64,000 nt of DNA, from positions 142,001 through 206,000 of the forward strand of contig NC_087380.1 of assembly GCF_963675165.1 (NCBI RefSeq), in the 5' to 3' direction. Each line of letters begins with the position of its first letter. The stretch's first letter is position 1. Of this stretch, positions 1 to 8,998 are shown piece by piece. Position numbers and translations under genes: made by a program. The notes under the pieces were generated by a model. That model worked only from the letters and a program-made list of their open reading frames with translations. It made no database searches and was not told where the DNA came from. This stretch comes from Halichondria panicea (Eukaryota; Porifera; Demospongiae; Suberitida; Halichondriidae).

Positions 1-253
1 ACATGTACTGCTGAGCTGGTAGCCTCCGTAGATGTGGGTGTGACTGTGGGTGTGGTTTGGACAGGTCCTGGCCAGTTCACCAGCTCTGATACAATGGCTA
101 GTCTGACAGCAGAGGCTAGCTCTCACGCTAGTCAACTGATGGTGGGCAGTGCTGCTCAGAGTGGAGACTACACGTGTACAGTTACTCTGGACTCTGCATC
201 TAACCTTCGAACAGAGAGCAATCCAGTCACTCAAGTGCGACCTATCAGTGTTG
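1..253 (+). CDS. Gene 1 exon: C-terminal part of an Ig-like domain
   Basis: Reading frame 1 from the window edge. It shows the Ig core Trp (VVWTGPG) and the F-strand pattern SGDYTCTV. It ends in phase 1 before gtgagt at 254. The position matches the third Ig after the CCPs in genes 2 and 3, but the sequence is clearly different from theirs. Confidence 0.8.
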
Positions 254-3200
254 GTGAGTTGGTGGACACTGTACATGCAGTGCATTGTTGACCCCTCCCC
301 TCCTTGTGTAGTGGGTGCCCCCTCCTCTCCTGTGGTGACCTCAGTACCACTAACAAACTCCATTGCCTTCTCCTGGACCCAAGATGATCAGAGTGATGTT
401 GTAGTGACTTATGGTATCGTGTTTGAGTATAATGGATCATGTTCTGTGACGACTCCACCAATGTCAGTTTCTGGATTCTTCATAACAACGATAAATCCCA
501 CCGACCTGTTCAGTTTCAACAACTATCGACTAACTGTCACAGCTGTTAACCCAGTTGGATCCAATACAACAGTTGTCATAGTTACCACTCTTCCCAAGGG
601 TGAGACACTGCTATTAACCTTTGCCCCTCTTACCCCCCCCCCCACACACATTCTCTTACCCCCACAGTTCCTTGTAAGACACAATAGTCTTTGCCCCTTT
701 TACCCCGTATACTCCTACCCCACAGCTCCTAGTGGACCTGTACTGAACCTTGTGGCTAATTCCTTCAACTCTACCTCAGTCACCATTACTTGGGACAGAG
801 TGTCTTGTGTACAGAGAAACAGTGACATCACTGGCTATCAGATTAGCTATGATGGAGACTCTGTCAATGTCCCTGGAACTGACATGAGGGAGTTCACTGC
901 ATCTGGTCTCATTCCAAGAACCCAGTACACATTCCTAGTCACCCCTCTCAGTAATAGTGGCATGGGAACTCAAGTGGCCAGTGTTGTCAGGGAGACAAGT
1001 CCAGCAGAAGGTGAGCCATGATATGGTTGATGTGTTGTTACTACCTCCATCATTATATAGAGCTGTCTCTGTTCCTGGGTGGCCAGTTTCTGAGCAACCA
1101 TGCTGTAGTGACCCCCTCTGACATTGGGGAGACCAACAATGCCCTCCTCTGTCTGACACCATTCTCTGATTGCTGTGACAGCTCCAATGGACTGGCAGGA
1201 AATTGGTTCTTCCCCAGTGGGCCTGCAGTACCAGGGAATGGATTCGGTCTGTCTTTCTACAGTGACCGTGGTCCCAGCTTAGTGAGGCTAAACCGCGTAG
1301 CAGACAATATTGACTCTGGAGTGTATCGCTGTGAGCTACTGTCAGCAGTGTGTGTGTCTGTGAGCCTCCATGTTGGTCTCTACCCTCTTGATGAAGGTGA
1401 GTGTGCACTAATAACAAGCTCTGTGTTCCATTCCTTCCTCACAGGCACTCCCACCATTCCTGGGGGGATACAGTTCAATAGATCTGCCCTCACTCTGACG
1501 TGTGTGTCTAATGGTGGTCCAGCTAGTGAGGTGATGTGGACCAGGAATGGAGCTATAGATACTGTCTCTACTGGATACACTCTCAAACAAACTGTCACCA
1601 ACACAGCCACTGCTACCTATGAGAATGTCCTGACTGCTACTACCATTGCTGATCTTGTGGGGACCTTCACCTGTACAGTCAGTAACAGCAGAGGAACCTC
1701 CAACACTGTCAGCTTCTCCTTCAATGGTGTGTGTGTGCGTGTGTGCGTGCGTGATTATTTATACTTGTACACTGCAGGTATTGACATTGATGGTGATGAG
1801 GGTCTGGTGGTGGGCAGTGATGCTGCTCTGAGGTGTGTGAGTGTGTTTCCTGCTACCATGATCCAATGGATCAACAATGCTGGAGTTGAGGTTGCCATGA
1901 CTACAACAGGATTGACCCTTGACCTCCCCTTCACCCCAGTCACTGACACTCTCCACAACTCAGAGTTCACTTGTCGAGTAAGTAGATCCCCAAGCAATGG
2001 AGGAACTGGAGAACTCAGTACCACACTCACTGTGACTGGTGAGGCCTAGTACACTGTCTCCTGTTCATTATTCTAGTGTGTGTGTGTACAGTGCCTGTGA
2101 GTGTCCTCAGTGTGTCCATCACCTCCCCCTCTGCTGTGGTGGCTGGTAGTGACTACACCTTCAGATGTGAGGTCACTAAGGTCATACTAGGACTCGCTAA
2201 CACACCCACTGCTGTGTGGGTGGCCTCTGATGGACAACAGATCACCACAGGGGGTAATGTCATCATCACTAACCCCTCTACTGGAGTGACAGAGCTTAGC
2301 TTCACTGGCATCAGAACAGACCAAGCTGATCCGTATATATGTAGAGGAACACTCACTTCACCTGCTCTGATGGTTGCTAGGGAGACAACAGACTCAGTCT
2401 CTGTTAGTGTACAGCGTAAGTGTGTCATGTTGTGTGTTGTGTTGTGCTTTATTTAGTTCATGTGTTGTCTCTACAGTTCCTCCACCTACTGTGATTCTGA
2501 CCACACCCACATCACCACTAACTGCCGGTACATCCCAGGAGCTCACTTGTTCTGTTACCGTGGATACAGCCGTTAACACGGTTGTTGTTGTGAGTGTTAT
2601 TCTGGAGAGGATCAGAGGATCAGAGGTCGTTTCCATAACAACTGTGACCCTGAATGAGAAGACCTCCAGCACTCCAGTGACCCTGACAGTGAACACTATG
2701 GATACAGGCTACACATGTAGAGCCATGTACATGACCACCTCCGGAGTCACGAGTCCCTCAGCAGAGGACACTCAAGCCATCACTATCACGAGTATGTTGT
2801 TGTACTAGCTCTCACTGTAGTGTACAATACCCCCCACAGTCCCCCCACCCCCTGTGGTGACCATCAGTGTGTCTGGTGACTCTGTGGCAGGCTCCTCCCT
2901 CTCTCTCCTCTGTACTGCCACGCCCCCTATCCCATTAGTGACTCCGCCCACTGTGTCCTGGGTACAACAAGACCTCGCTGATATCGTTACTCCAGTCACC
3001 TCTGACCCCTCAGCTAGCGTTAATCTGACCTTTAACCCCCTGAGAACCAGTCGTGGCGGTGTGTATGTGTGTGTAGCAGACTACAACATTCCTGACGCTG
3101 ACCTCCCTGACCTCTCTAACAATGCATCCACCATTGTCAGTGTGCAAAGTAGGTCTCTGTCTCATTCCAATGTATCTTATTATTGATTCCTATTCCACAG

Positions 3201-4518
3201 TCCCGAGACCTGATGCCAGGATCACCTTTGACCCCATGATGGATAACTACACTGTTGGCCTGTCCCTGACCCTGGGTTGTGTGGTCACTCTATCATCAGC
3301 TATTGATACTCTGGTGAACCTTGACCCCATCTGGCGGAGAGAGGAGGTCGTACTGACCACTGGAGACCAACTCACTGTGGGGGACTTCCCTATGACTAGT
3401 GATGACCAGGTGTACACTAGCTTGTTGGAGTTCCAGCCATTAACAAGAGACTTTATTGGCAATGACACCTTGTATGAGTGTGAGGCCAGTGTAGTGCCTC
3501 AGAGTGATACCTTCATCACTGGAACCATCACCAACACATCCACCACACTCACTGTGGGAGGTGAGGGCTGAGGCTGTGGTCTGTACATTGTACAATTACC
3601 TGTGTATGTGTTATTGTGTGGGAGGTGAGGGCTGTAGGGTTAGGGTCTATACAGCTCTGTGTATGTGTATTCTGTACAGTGATAATGTATTAAGTGAAAT
3701 TTTGCGTAGTGGTTCACTCTTAATAGTTACTCTTACATATAATTCTAAACCCTTATTGTACAGTGGCTGACTTTTCTGCCTCGATCAGCTCTGACTCCAC
3801 TGTGCTAGCTGGCTCTGAGCACACTCTAGTGTGTCAAGGAGTGAGAGGAGATGACCAGGCTGGTGGTACCACACTGGAAGTAGAGTGGTTCAATCCTGAT
3901 GGTGCCCTCATAACTGGAGGGACTAGTGATGTCATGATAACAGGAGTCACTGACATCACTACTAATGCTACCCTCATGAGCTCTCTGATCTTCCCCAGTC
4001 TCCAGACATCTCAAGCTGGTCCCTACACGTGTAGAGTCAACCACACTATACCTGACACCACCATCACTGATCAGAGCATCCTGAGCTCATCAGTGGTCAC
4101 TGTGCAGAGTAAGCCCCTCTCATTAGCCCTGTGTGTGTGTGTGACCCCCCCTCCAGTCAATACCCCTCAAGTGATGATCAGTGCTAGTCGGTCTGCCACA
4201 CTGTACGAGGGAACTACTGGTCAGGTCCTACGCTGTGTGGTTACCCCTGACAACACTGGAGTGAACACAACCACTAGTGTGACACGAGATATAACTGGAG
4301 GTGTTGACAGAGACGCGACTAGTGACACTGTCAGTGATGATGTGATTATTGTGGAGGAGGCCATTCAAGTGCTGAGTCTCAGTGACACTGGGACCTACAC
4401 ATGCTCTGCTACTCTGAACTCTGAACCCAACAATATGTACATTATGTCAGCCACCAATACAGACACTCTGAGCATAACTGTGGAGGGTACGTTAGTCGTG
4501 TGTGTGTGTGCGTGTGTG

Positions 4519-4554
<36 letters not shown>

Positions 4555-7500
4555 CGTGCGTGCGTGTAGTGCGTGCGTGTGTGTGTATGGTTCTATCTGC
4601 TTGACTGTGCTGTAATGTCCCTCCCTGCAGTCCTCCCAGACCCTGTTGTGGAGATATCACCCAGTAGTCTCCTACCAGTGCTGGCTGGGTCCTCCCTCGA
4701 CCTCACCTGCTCAGTCTCAGTGGAGGACCTTCTCTCTGTGGAGCCACTCATACAGTGGACACTGTCTAACCAGTCACTATCTGGGGTACTCAATGGCCGC
4801 ACCAACACACTGACCTTTGACCCCCTCCTCACAACCAACGCCACTCAGTACACATGTACTGCCACTATCAACATACCTGCAGTGGACATCACTAGTACTG
4901 GCAGCAACTCTATAGCCCTCACAGTGGACAGTAAGCAGTGTCATAGCCTCACTGTCCTTTATCCTACCCCCCACAGTCCCCCCTCCCACTGTGAGTGTGT
5001 CCTCACCCACCCCCGTCTACCATGGCACTAACCACACCCTCTCCTGTAACGCTGGCTATGACACTAGTGTAGTGACGACTGCTGTGACTCTGGACTACTC
5101 CTGGACTGGACCCAACCTCATAGCCTCCAGTGATAGTGCTGCTCTCACACTCTCACCAGTGGACCTACCAGCACAGAGCAGCGGAGACTACACTTGCACT
5201 GTCAGCGTTATCCCAGCAGGCTCAACCTTCATCAACCCTGCCACAGACTTTGATACTTACACCCTCACTGTACTAGGTGAGTGAGTGGGCGTTAGTGAAG
5301 ACTTCATACGATATGATTCAGTTTCGTACAATACAGTAGGTAGCAGTTGTTAGTGATTTTGTTTATTGCATGTACTAATTTTAGCAAATTTTTGCGAATT
5401 TGTAATTAACGCTAAATTAAGTATAGTCCGTGCTAATACATTTTGAATCTCATTAAAAACATTTCTTTTTTAATGAGAATGTACTTTTGAGAGTATGGCC
5501 CTTTTTTCACCAGAGAAAAATCTACTTGTATGTCTATAATAGTGATGCTTTACTTCCTCCCCCCCCCCTCTCCCTCAGCTGCTCCCCCTCCTGAGGTGTT
5601 GACTGGTGTGCCTGTGAGGGAGGAGCGTTGTGGACAAGTGTCCTCCATCACCTGTACTGCATCTGTCATTGATAACTTTGTAGCCACACCCACCTTCATG
5701 TGGAGGGGGCCAGGTGGAGACATTGTGGACTCTGACAACATTCTCAACTTGCCCTCTGTGATGACTGGGGGAGAGTACACTTGTATGGCTTGTGTGAATG
5801 TACCACAAGTCAATATCATCAATCTCTGTACCAACTCAACCATCACCATACAGGACACCAGTGAGTTACTTGTTAGCCATTGACAGGACTATTGTTAGGG
5901 AGGGTGGTCCCTCCTATAGAGCTAGGACTATTGTTAGGGAGGGTGGTCCCTCCTATAGAGCTAGGACTATTGTTAGGGAGGGTGGTCCCTCCTATAGAGC
6001 TAGGACTATTGTTAGGGAGGGTGGTCCCTCCTATAGAGCTAGGCCTATTGTTAGGGAGGGTGGTCCCTCCTATAGAGCTAGGACTATTGTTAGGGAGGGT
6101 GGTCCCTCCTATAGAGCTAGTGTTCCAGCTGTTGCATTGATACCTCCCTCCTCTCATATACAGCCCCCCAGCCAGTGAGTGGTGTGGTGTGTTCCTCCCT
6201 CTCTCCCTCCACTCTGAGTGTGAGCTGGTCCCCTCCAACTGACCCTGTCCTCAGTTATCAGGTGGAGGTCAAAGAATACAGTATAGTGGCTGTAGGGAAC
6301 ATAGTCAGTCTCTCCACTCCATTTGACCGCCAGAACGTTATCACCAATACCACTGTGGAGGGTCTAGGTGAGTACTAGAGGGATTGCTGTGTTACATGTG
6401 TATTATATTTTATAAGCTGTATTTGAATCGGCTCTGTAACTAGAGTTCTGGTGATTCAATTTCAACAATTTTACGATTTTTCTGAAAGTTTAGAAGGAGC
6501 TCCCTCAGATGGTATGCTCAAATCTCAAATTTGAAACAGGCCATAATTCCCTATTTTCAGGTCGTAGTATTTATCGAAAAAAGGCTTCATAATTATCATC
6601 TGAAGGCTTATATACTTACAAAATTAACATTATTGGACCAACGTAAAGTTAAGTTATGGTACATATTATATATTGTGTGTGTGTACTGTGTTTACATGTT
6701 TCGAGCTACGTACAGTATTGTTATTCTACCATGCTGACTGTACTTCCCCTCTCTTCCCTATAGCTGCCTCTACCCGGTACCTGGTCAGTGTTCAGGCAGT
6801 CAGTGGTGTCGTCTGTAGTGATTTCACTGAGATAGACTGCTACACTGAGCAAACACAGCCCCCAGTGGTTACCGGGGTAACTGTGGACAGAATTAACGGG
6901 ACTGCCATGAATGTCAGCTGGACTCCACTCAACAAAGCTCAGTCCAATGGCTTCATTCAGAGTTACATAGTGACATACTCTGTTGTCACGACAACACCCA
7001 ATCGTAAGAGACAAGGCTCTCAACAAGTGACAGTATCCAGTGACAAGAGTAGCACTATCATTGGAGGACTGGACCCGGGGTCAGAGTACAGTGTTGGTGT
7101 GAACGCTAGTGGAGCAGGGGGAACTTCACAATGTGAATTGTCCTGTTATTATTATTATAATTAATTATCTTCCTTCGTTCCTATAGCCTCTCCTCCGATA
7201 GTGTCCCCCACTATAACCTCAGTGTTGTTCCAGCTCAGACTCACCAACATCAACAACTGTCCTGACTGGGTCGTGAGTGCAATAATTATAACATTGTGTC
7301 GCTTAGAACCAGTCTCCATAATTACAGGAACAACCAGACAGGCTAACTGCTGTCACTGAAGCACTGGTGTCTGAGATCCAGGGTCTTTGTCAGTGTTCCT
7401 TTGCTCTTAGTGATATCCAAGAGCCATCCTTCCAATGCTTCCCAGAGTCAAACCAAGCTGTAACCTTCCGTGCCATCACTACCTCCAGTTTCATTGGTGA

Positions 7501-8420
7501 CATATCACGCTGGATTGCTGACGATGGTTTACTGAGAGTACAGAGGATTTTTATACGAGTGGACAAGACTTGTCAGGTGGAGATATCGAACTTTGAGGAC
7601 ACCGAGTGTAACACTATACCTGTGGGTAGTGAGTCATCAGCTGCAGTGATTGGTGGAGTGGTGGGGGTGGTCATTGTCCTTATCGTTGCTGTTACCATTA
7701 CAGTCATAGTGATTGCTGTGCTGGTGTTCAAGAGCAGGAGAGAGAAACTGACTGTCCACAGAACAACAAAGTGAGTGTATCCTTATTTATTCATTCAGTC
7801 TCTTTTGGAATAGTTCAATGGTATTGTAGACTATAGCTGCAACAAATGTACAATATTGTACGAAGCTTAATTCATGTTGTTTGGTACAATATCATACGTT
7901 CACTGTCTTGCCCCCCTCCCCTCCCTGCAGACGTGCTCTACCCCCCGTGTCCCTACAGGGTGTGGTCAGTACTGGTGAGATAAAACCATACGAGATGATA
8001 GAAATGGGTAATCATGAATATGAGGAAGTATCCAAGTTCCAACAACCGAGTGGTGGGGAGTATGAGATGGTGGGAGGCTCATCAGCTGGCTATGAGAACA
8101 GGGCTGCTATAATGGCTACCAAACAAACATCACCGCCCCCTCCACCCTCTCCACAACCTTCACAACCCTCACAACAGGAGACAGTGGATGCCGGGGGTGA
8201 CTTTGAGGTCACTGAGTGCATTGCCTACAGTACGACCACCCATGGCCCCCCTCCCCCCAGCACTACCACCCATGGCCCCCCTCCCCCCAGCACTACCACC
8301 CATGGCCCCCCTCCTCCTCCCAGCACTACCACCCATGGCCCCCCTCCTCCTCCCAGCACTACCACCCACGGCCCCCCTCCCCCCAGCACTACCAGTGGAG
8401 ACCCACTGTATGCTAACTGA
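1..8420 (+). CDS. Gene 1: Ig/FN3 single-pass receptor with ITAM-like tail (5' partial)
   Basis: Predicted type I cell-surface receptor; the 5' part lies outside the window. Exons by GT-AG and phase: 1-253, 312-599, 726-1010, 1061-1396, 1445-1726, 1778-2038, 2092-2415, 2477-2791, 2840-3148, 3201-3560, 3764-4108, 4157-4486, 4631-4930, 4977-5276, 5579-5860, 6164-6367, 6764-7132, 7187-7272, 7328-7770, 7931-8420. The joined frame is open for 2053 codons and ends in TGA at 8418-8420. Domain order: part of an Ig, two FN3s, twelve Ig-like domains, two FN3s, a Cys-containing membrane-proximal domain, a transmembrane helix and a Tyr/Pro-rich tail. Introns are phase 1 up to the membrane-proximal region, then phase 0 and phase 2. 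By alignment to gene 2, the missing part should be signal peptide, V-like Ig, CCPs and two Igs. Unlike genes 2 and 3, an intron (600-725) separates the first two FN3s. Ligand unknown; adhesion or allorecognition is inference. Confidence 0.85.
312..1010 (+). CDS. Gene 1 exons: two fibronectin type III domains
   Basis: Two phase 1-1 exons (312-599 and 726-1010), each one FN3 domain, with proline-rich starts (GAPSSPVV; APSGPVLNL), a core Trp (SWTQ; TWDRV) and a C-terminal Tyr motif. In genes 2 and 3 the same pair is one 600-bp exon without the intervening intron. The intron at 600-725 is C/T-rich and holds a second acceptor-like cag near 667. Confidence 0.82.
1061..5860 (+). CDS. Gene 1 exons: run of twelve Ig-like domains
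   Basis: Twelve phase 1-1 exons, one Ig-like domain each: 1061, 1445, 1778, 2092, 2477, 2840, 3201, 3764, 4157, 4631, 4977 and 5579 (ends given in the gene entry). The first is the CC type: Cys, then CC (SDCCDS), a Trp (NWFFPSG), and VYRC. The others show a B-strand Cys, a core Trp where present (AVWVASDG, PIWRREE) and F-strand Y-x-C patterns such as YTCRV and YTCTA. Many begin with VPPP- or VLPDPVV-like linkers. Exons 3201-4486 are close to gene 2 and strongly different from gene 3. Confidence 0.83.
3561..3763 (+). other. Gene 1 intron with a duplicated donor-like segment
   Basis: The donor context (gtgggaggtgagggctg) recurs about 70 bp downstream inside the intron, near 3620. Using the second donor would cross an in-frame TGA right after the first one, so it should not extend the coding exon. 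Confidence 0.5.
4498..4566 (+). repeat. (TG)n microsatellite in a gene 1 intron
   Basis: TG-rich tract with CG interruptions between the exons ending at 4486 and starting at 4631. The equivalent gene 2 intron has an expanded TGTGCG tract at 18541-18630. Confidence 0.85.
5277..5578 (+). other. Gene 1 intron, AT-rich, no gene seen
   Basis: AT-rich intron with a C-rich polypyrimidine stretch before the acceptor at 5578. Homologous introns are 19331-20104 (with an insertion) and 33642-33939. Confidence 0.6.
5886..6119 (+). repeat. 39-bp intronic minisatellite, 6 copies (gene 1)
   Basis: Six head-to-tail 39-bp units beginning ggactattgttagggaggg and ending in atagagcta; one unit has gg-c-ctattg instead of gg-a-ctattg. 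It sits between the Ig exon ending at 5860 and the FN3 exon at 6164. Each unit contains a GGGA/TCCC imperfect palindrome. Copy number is 6, 2, 2 and 1 in genes 1-4. As 39 is divisible by 3, it creates spurious open frames on both strands. Confidence 0.93.
6164..7132 (+). CDS. Gene 1 exons: membrane-proximal FN3 pair
   Basis: Exon 6164-6367 encodes the first half of an FN3 (LSVSWSPPTDPVLSYQVEVK). Exon 6764-7132 encodes its second half (RYLVSVQAVSG) plus a complete second FN3 (MNVSWTPL through GLDPGSEYSVGV). The split inside the first FN3 is conserved in genes 2-4. The donor at 7133 is gtgaat here and gtgagt in the paralogues. Confidence 0.82.
6368..6763 (+). other. Gene 1 intron inside an FN3 domain, no gene seen
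   Basis: AT-rich 396-bp intron. Homologous introns are 20739-21150, 34572-34988 and 49592-50488; the last has acquired nested elements. Confidence 0.6.
7187..7770 (+). CDS. Gene 1 exons: membrane-proximal Cys domain and transmembrane helix
   Basis: Exon 7187-7272 ends in phase 0, and exon 7328-7770 ends in phase 2. The domain carries Cys motifs (NNCPDWV, CQCSFAL, QCFPES, DKTCQV, TECNT) and the segment AVTFRAI followed by a helix-like stretch ending in RVDKTCQV. It vaguely resembles a SEA-type stalk domain, but I cannot assign it. The transmembrane helix (about 7644-7728; VIGGVVGVVIVLIVAVTITV onward) is followed by the stop-transfer cluster KSRREK. This copy belongs to variant A, shared with gene 4. 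Confidence 0.8.
7931..8420 (+). CDS. Gene 1 exon: cytoplasmic tail with ITAM-like tyrosines and HGPPPP repeats
   Basis: The exon completes a Lys codon split with the previous exon (phase 2). The tail has PYEMI, six residues, then YEEV (YxxI-x6-YxxV), followed by EYEMV, GYENR (Grb2-type YxN), IAYST and the C-terminal PLYAN. Between them is a polyproline stretch and about five copies of a STTTHGPPPP(P) repeat, a candidate SH3/WW/EVH1 ligand. Src-family/Syk-like signalling is inferred from motif pattern only. Confidence 0.82.
8229..8393 (+). repeat. Coding VNTR: STTTHGPPPP repeat in the gene 1 tail
   Basis: About five tandem 30-33-bp units encoding STTTHGPPPP(P). The equivalent stretches are 13 codons in gene 2 (22607-22645) and 33 codons in gene 3 (36474-36572), and short in gene 4. 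Length differences are whole codons, so the frame is kept. Confidence 0.85.
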
Positions 8421-8641
8421 CACTAATGGACTTTGTCACTAACTACCTCATTCATACACTCCCAACATGATTGTAGAATTTTTCAGTTTTTTGCGGATAC
8501 AAATTTTCTCTTAGTTTATAGATAGCATTTGCATAGCAATTGTTCACCTGTTATTTTGTACTCATCAAGTTATGATCACTGATCACTTATAGCAAATATG
8601 TCATTTTGTACATGTAGTCATTAAGTTATGATCACATAGAA

Positions 8642-8647
8642 AATAAA
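8642..8647 (+). promoter_or_regulatory. Poly(A) signal AATAAA, gene 1
   Basis: Canonical AATAAA about 220 bp after the stop, followed by a stretch (cagcccctcgagttcacgcc) that is conserved after the equivalent hexamers of genes 2 and 3. Confidence 0.6.
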
Positions 8648-8779
8648 CCAGCCCCTCGAGTTCACGCCGCAGATATGCACGCTGTGTCTCATTAATTAGC
8701 CGCACCCAGCTTCACAAAGTGTGATGTTTCATACCCATGTCATGCATACTGATACTCGATATCCACAACCCATGCATGC

Positions 8780-8787
8780 TATATATA
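8780..8787 (+). promoter_or_regulatory. Candidate TATA box, gene 2
   Basis: TATATATA about 146 bp upstream of the signal-peptide ATG, in an ATGCAT-rich block. It is conserved at 22970 (gene 3) and 37778 (gene 4). No transcription start is visible, so this is a positional guess. Confidence 0.35.
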
Positions 8788-8925
8788 CTCATGCATGCAT
8801 GCACTATGCAGATATGCAGAACTGGCATGGACTGAAACTATTAAGCTCAGTGGAAGAGTACTGAGTCAACCACTGTGTGGACTGATCCTGTGTGGACTGA
8901 TCCTGAGGTGTATATGTATGCAGCC

Positions 8926-8998
8926 ATGGCCATGAGTCTTGGTGGTGCAGTACTGTTGATGCTGATAGCTACTGGAGCAATGGTCTCTGGACAGCAAA
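8926..8998 (+). CDS. Gene 2 exon 1: signal peptide
   Basis: Starts MAMSLGGAVLLMLIATGAMV, a short hydrophobic leader with likely cleavage near VSG/QQ. It ends in phase 1 at gtatga. The inner ATG at 8932 (ATGAGTCTTGG) is the start conserved in genes 3 and 5; gene 4 has ATGAGTATTGG. Confidence 0.8.

Larger units (their letters stand above)
8421..8925 (+). other. Gene 1-gene 2 intergenic spacer (505 bp)
   Basis: Holds the gene 1 3' UTR and presumed gene 2 promoter: AATAAA at 8642, ATGCAT-rich DNA around 8760-8815, a TATATATA at 8780, and a tandem 15-mer tgtgtggactgatcc near 8873-8903. No other gene seen. The spacer is conserved between genes 2 and 3 and, with an insertion, between genes 3 and 4. 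Confidence 0.7.

Noticed and set aside
5880-6178. Open frames in several frames with repeated REGGPSYRA or similar units
   Set aside because: Produced by the 39-bp minisatellite (divisible by three) in an intron; splice sites on both sides remove it and paralogues have 1-2 copies.
6986-7020. Furin-type cleavage site at NRKRQGS in the second membrane-proximal FN3
   Set aside because: Arg is missing at P4 (Asn present), and the site lies inside a folded FN3 strand region.
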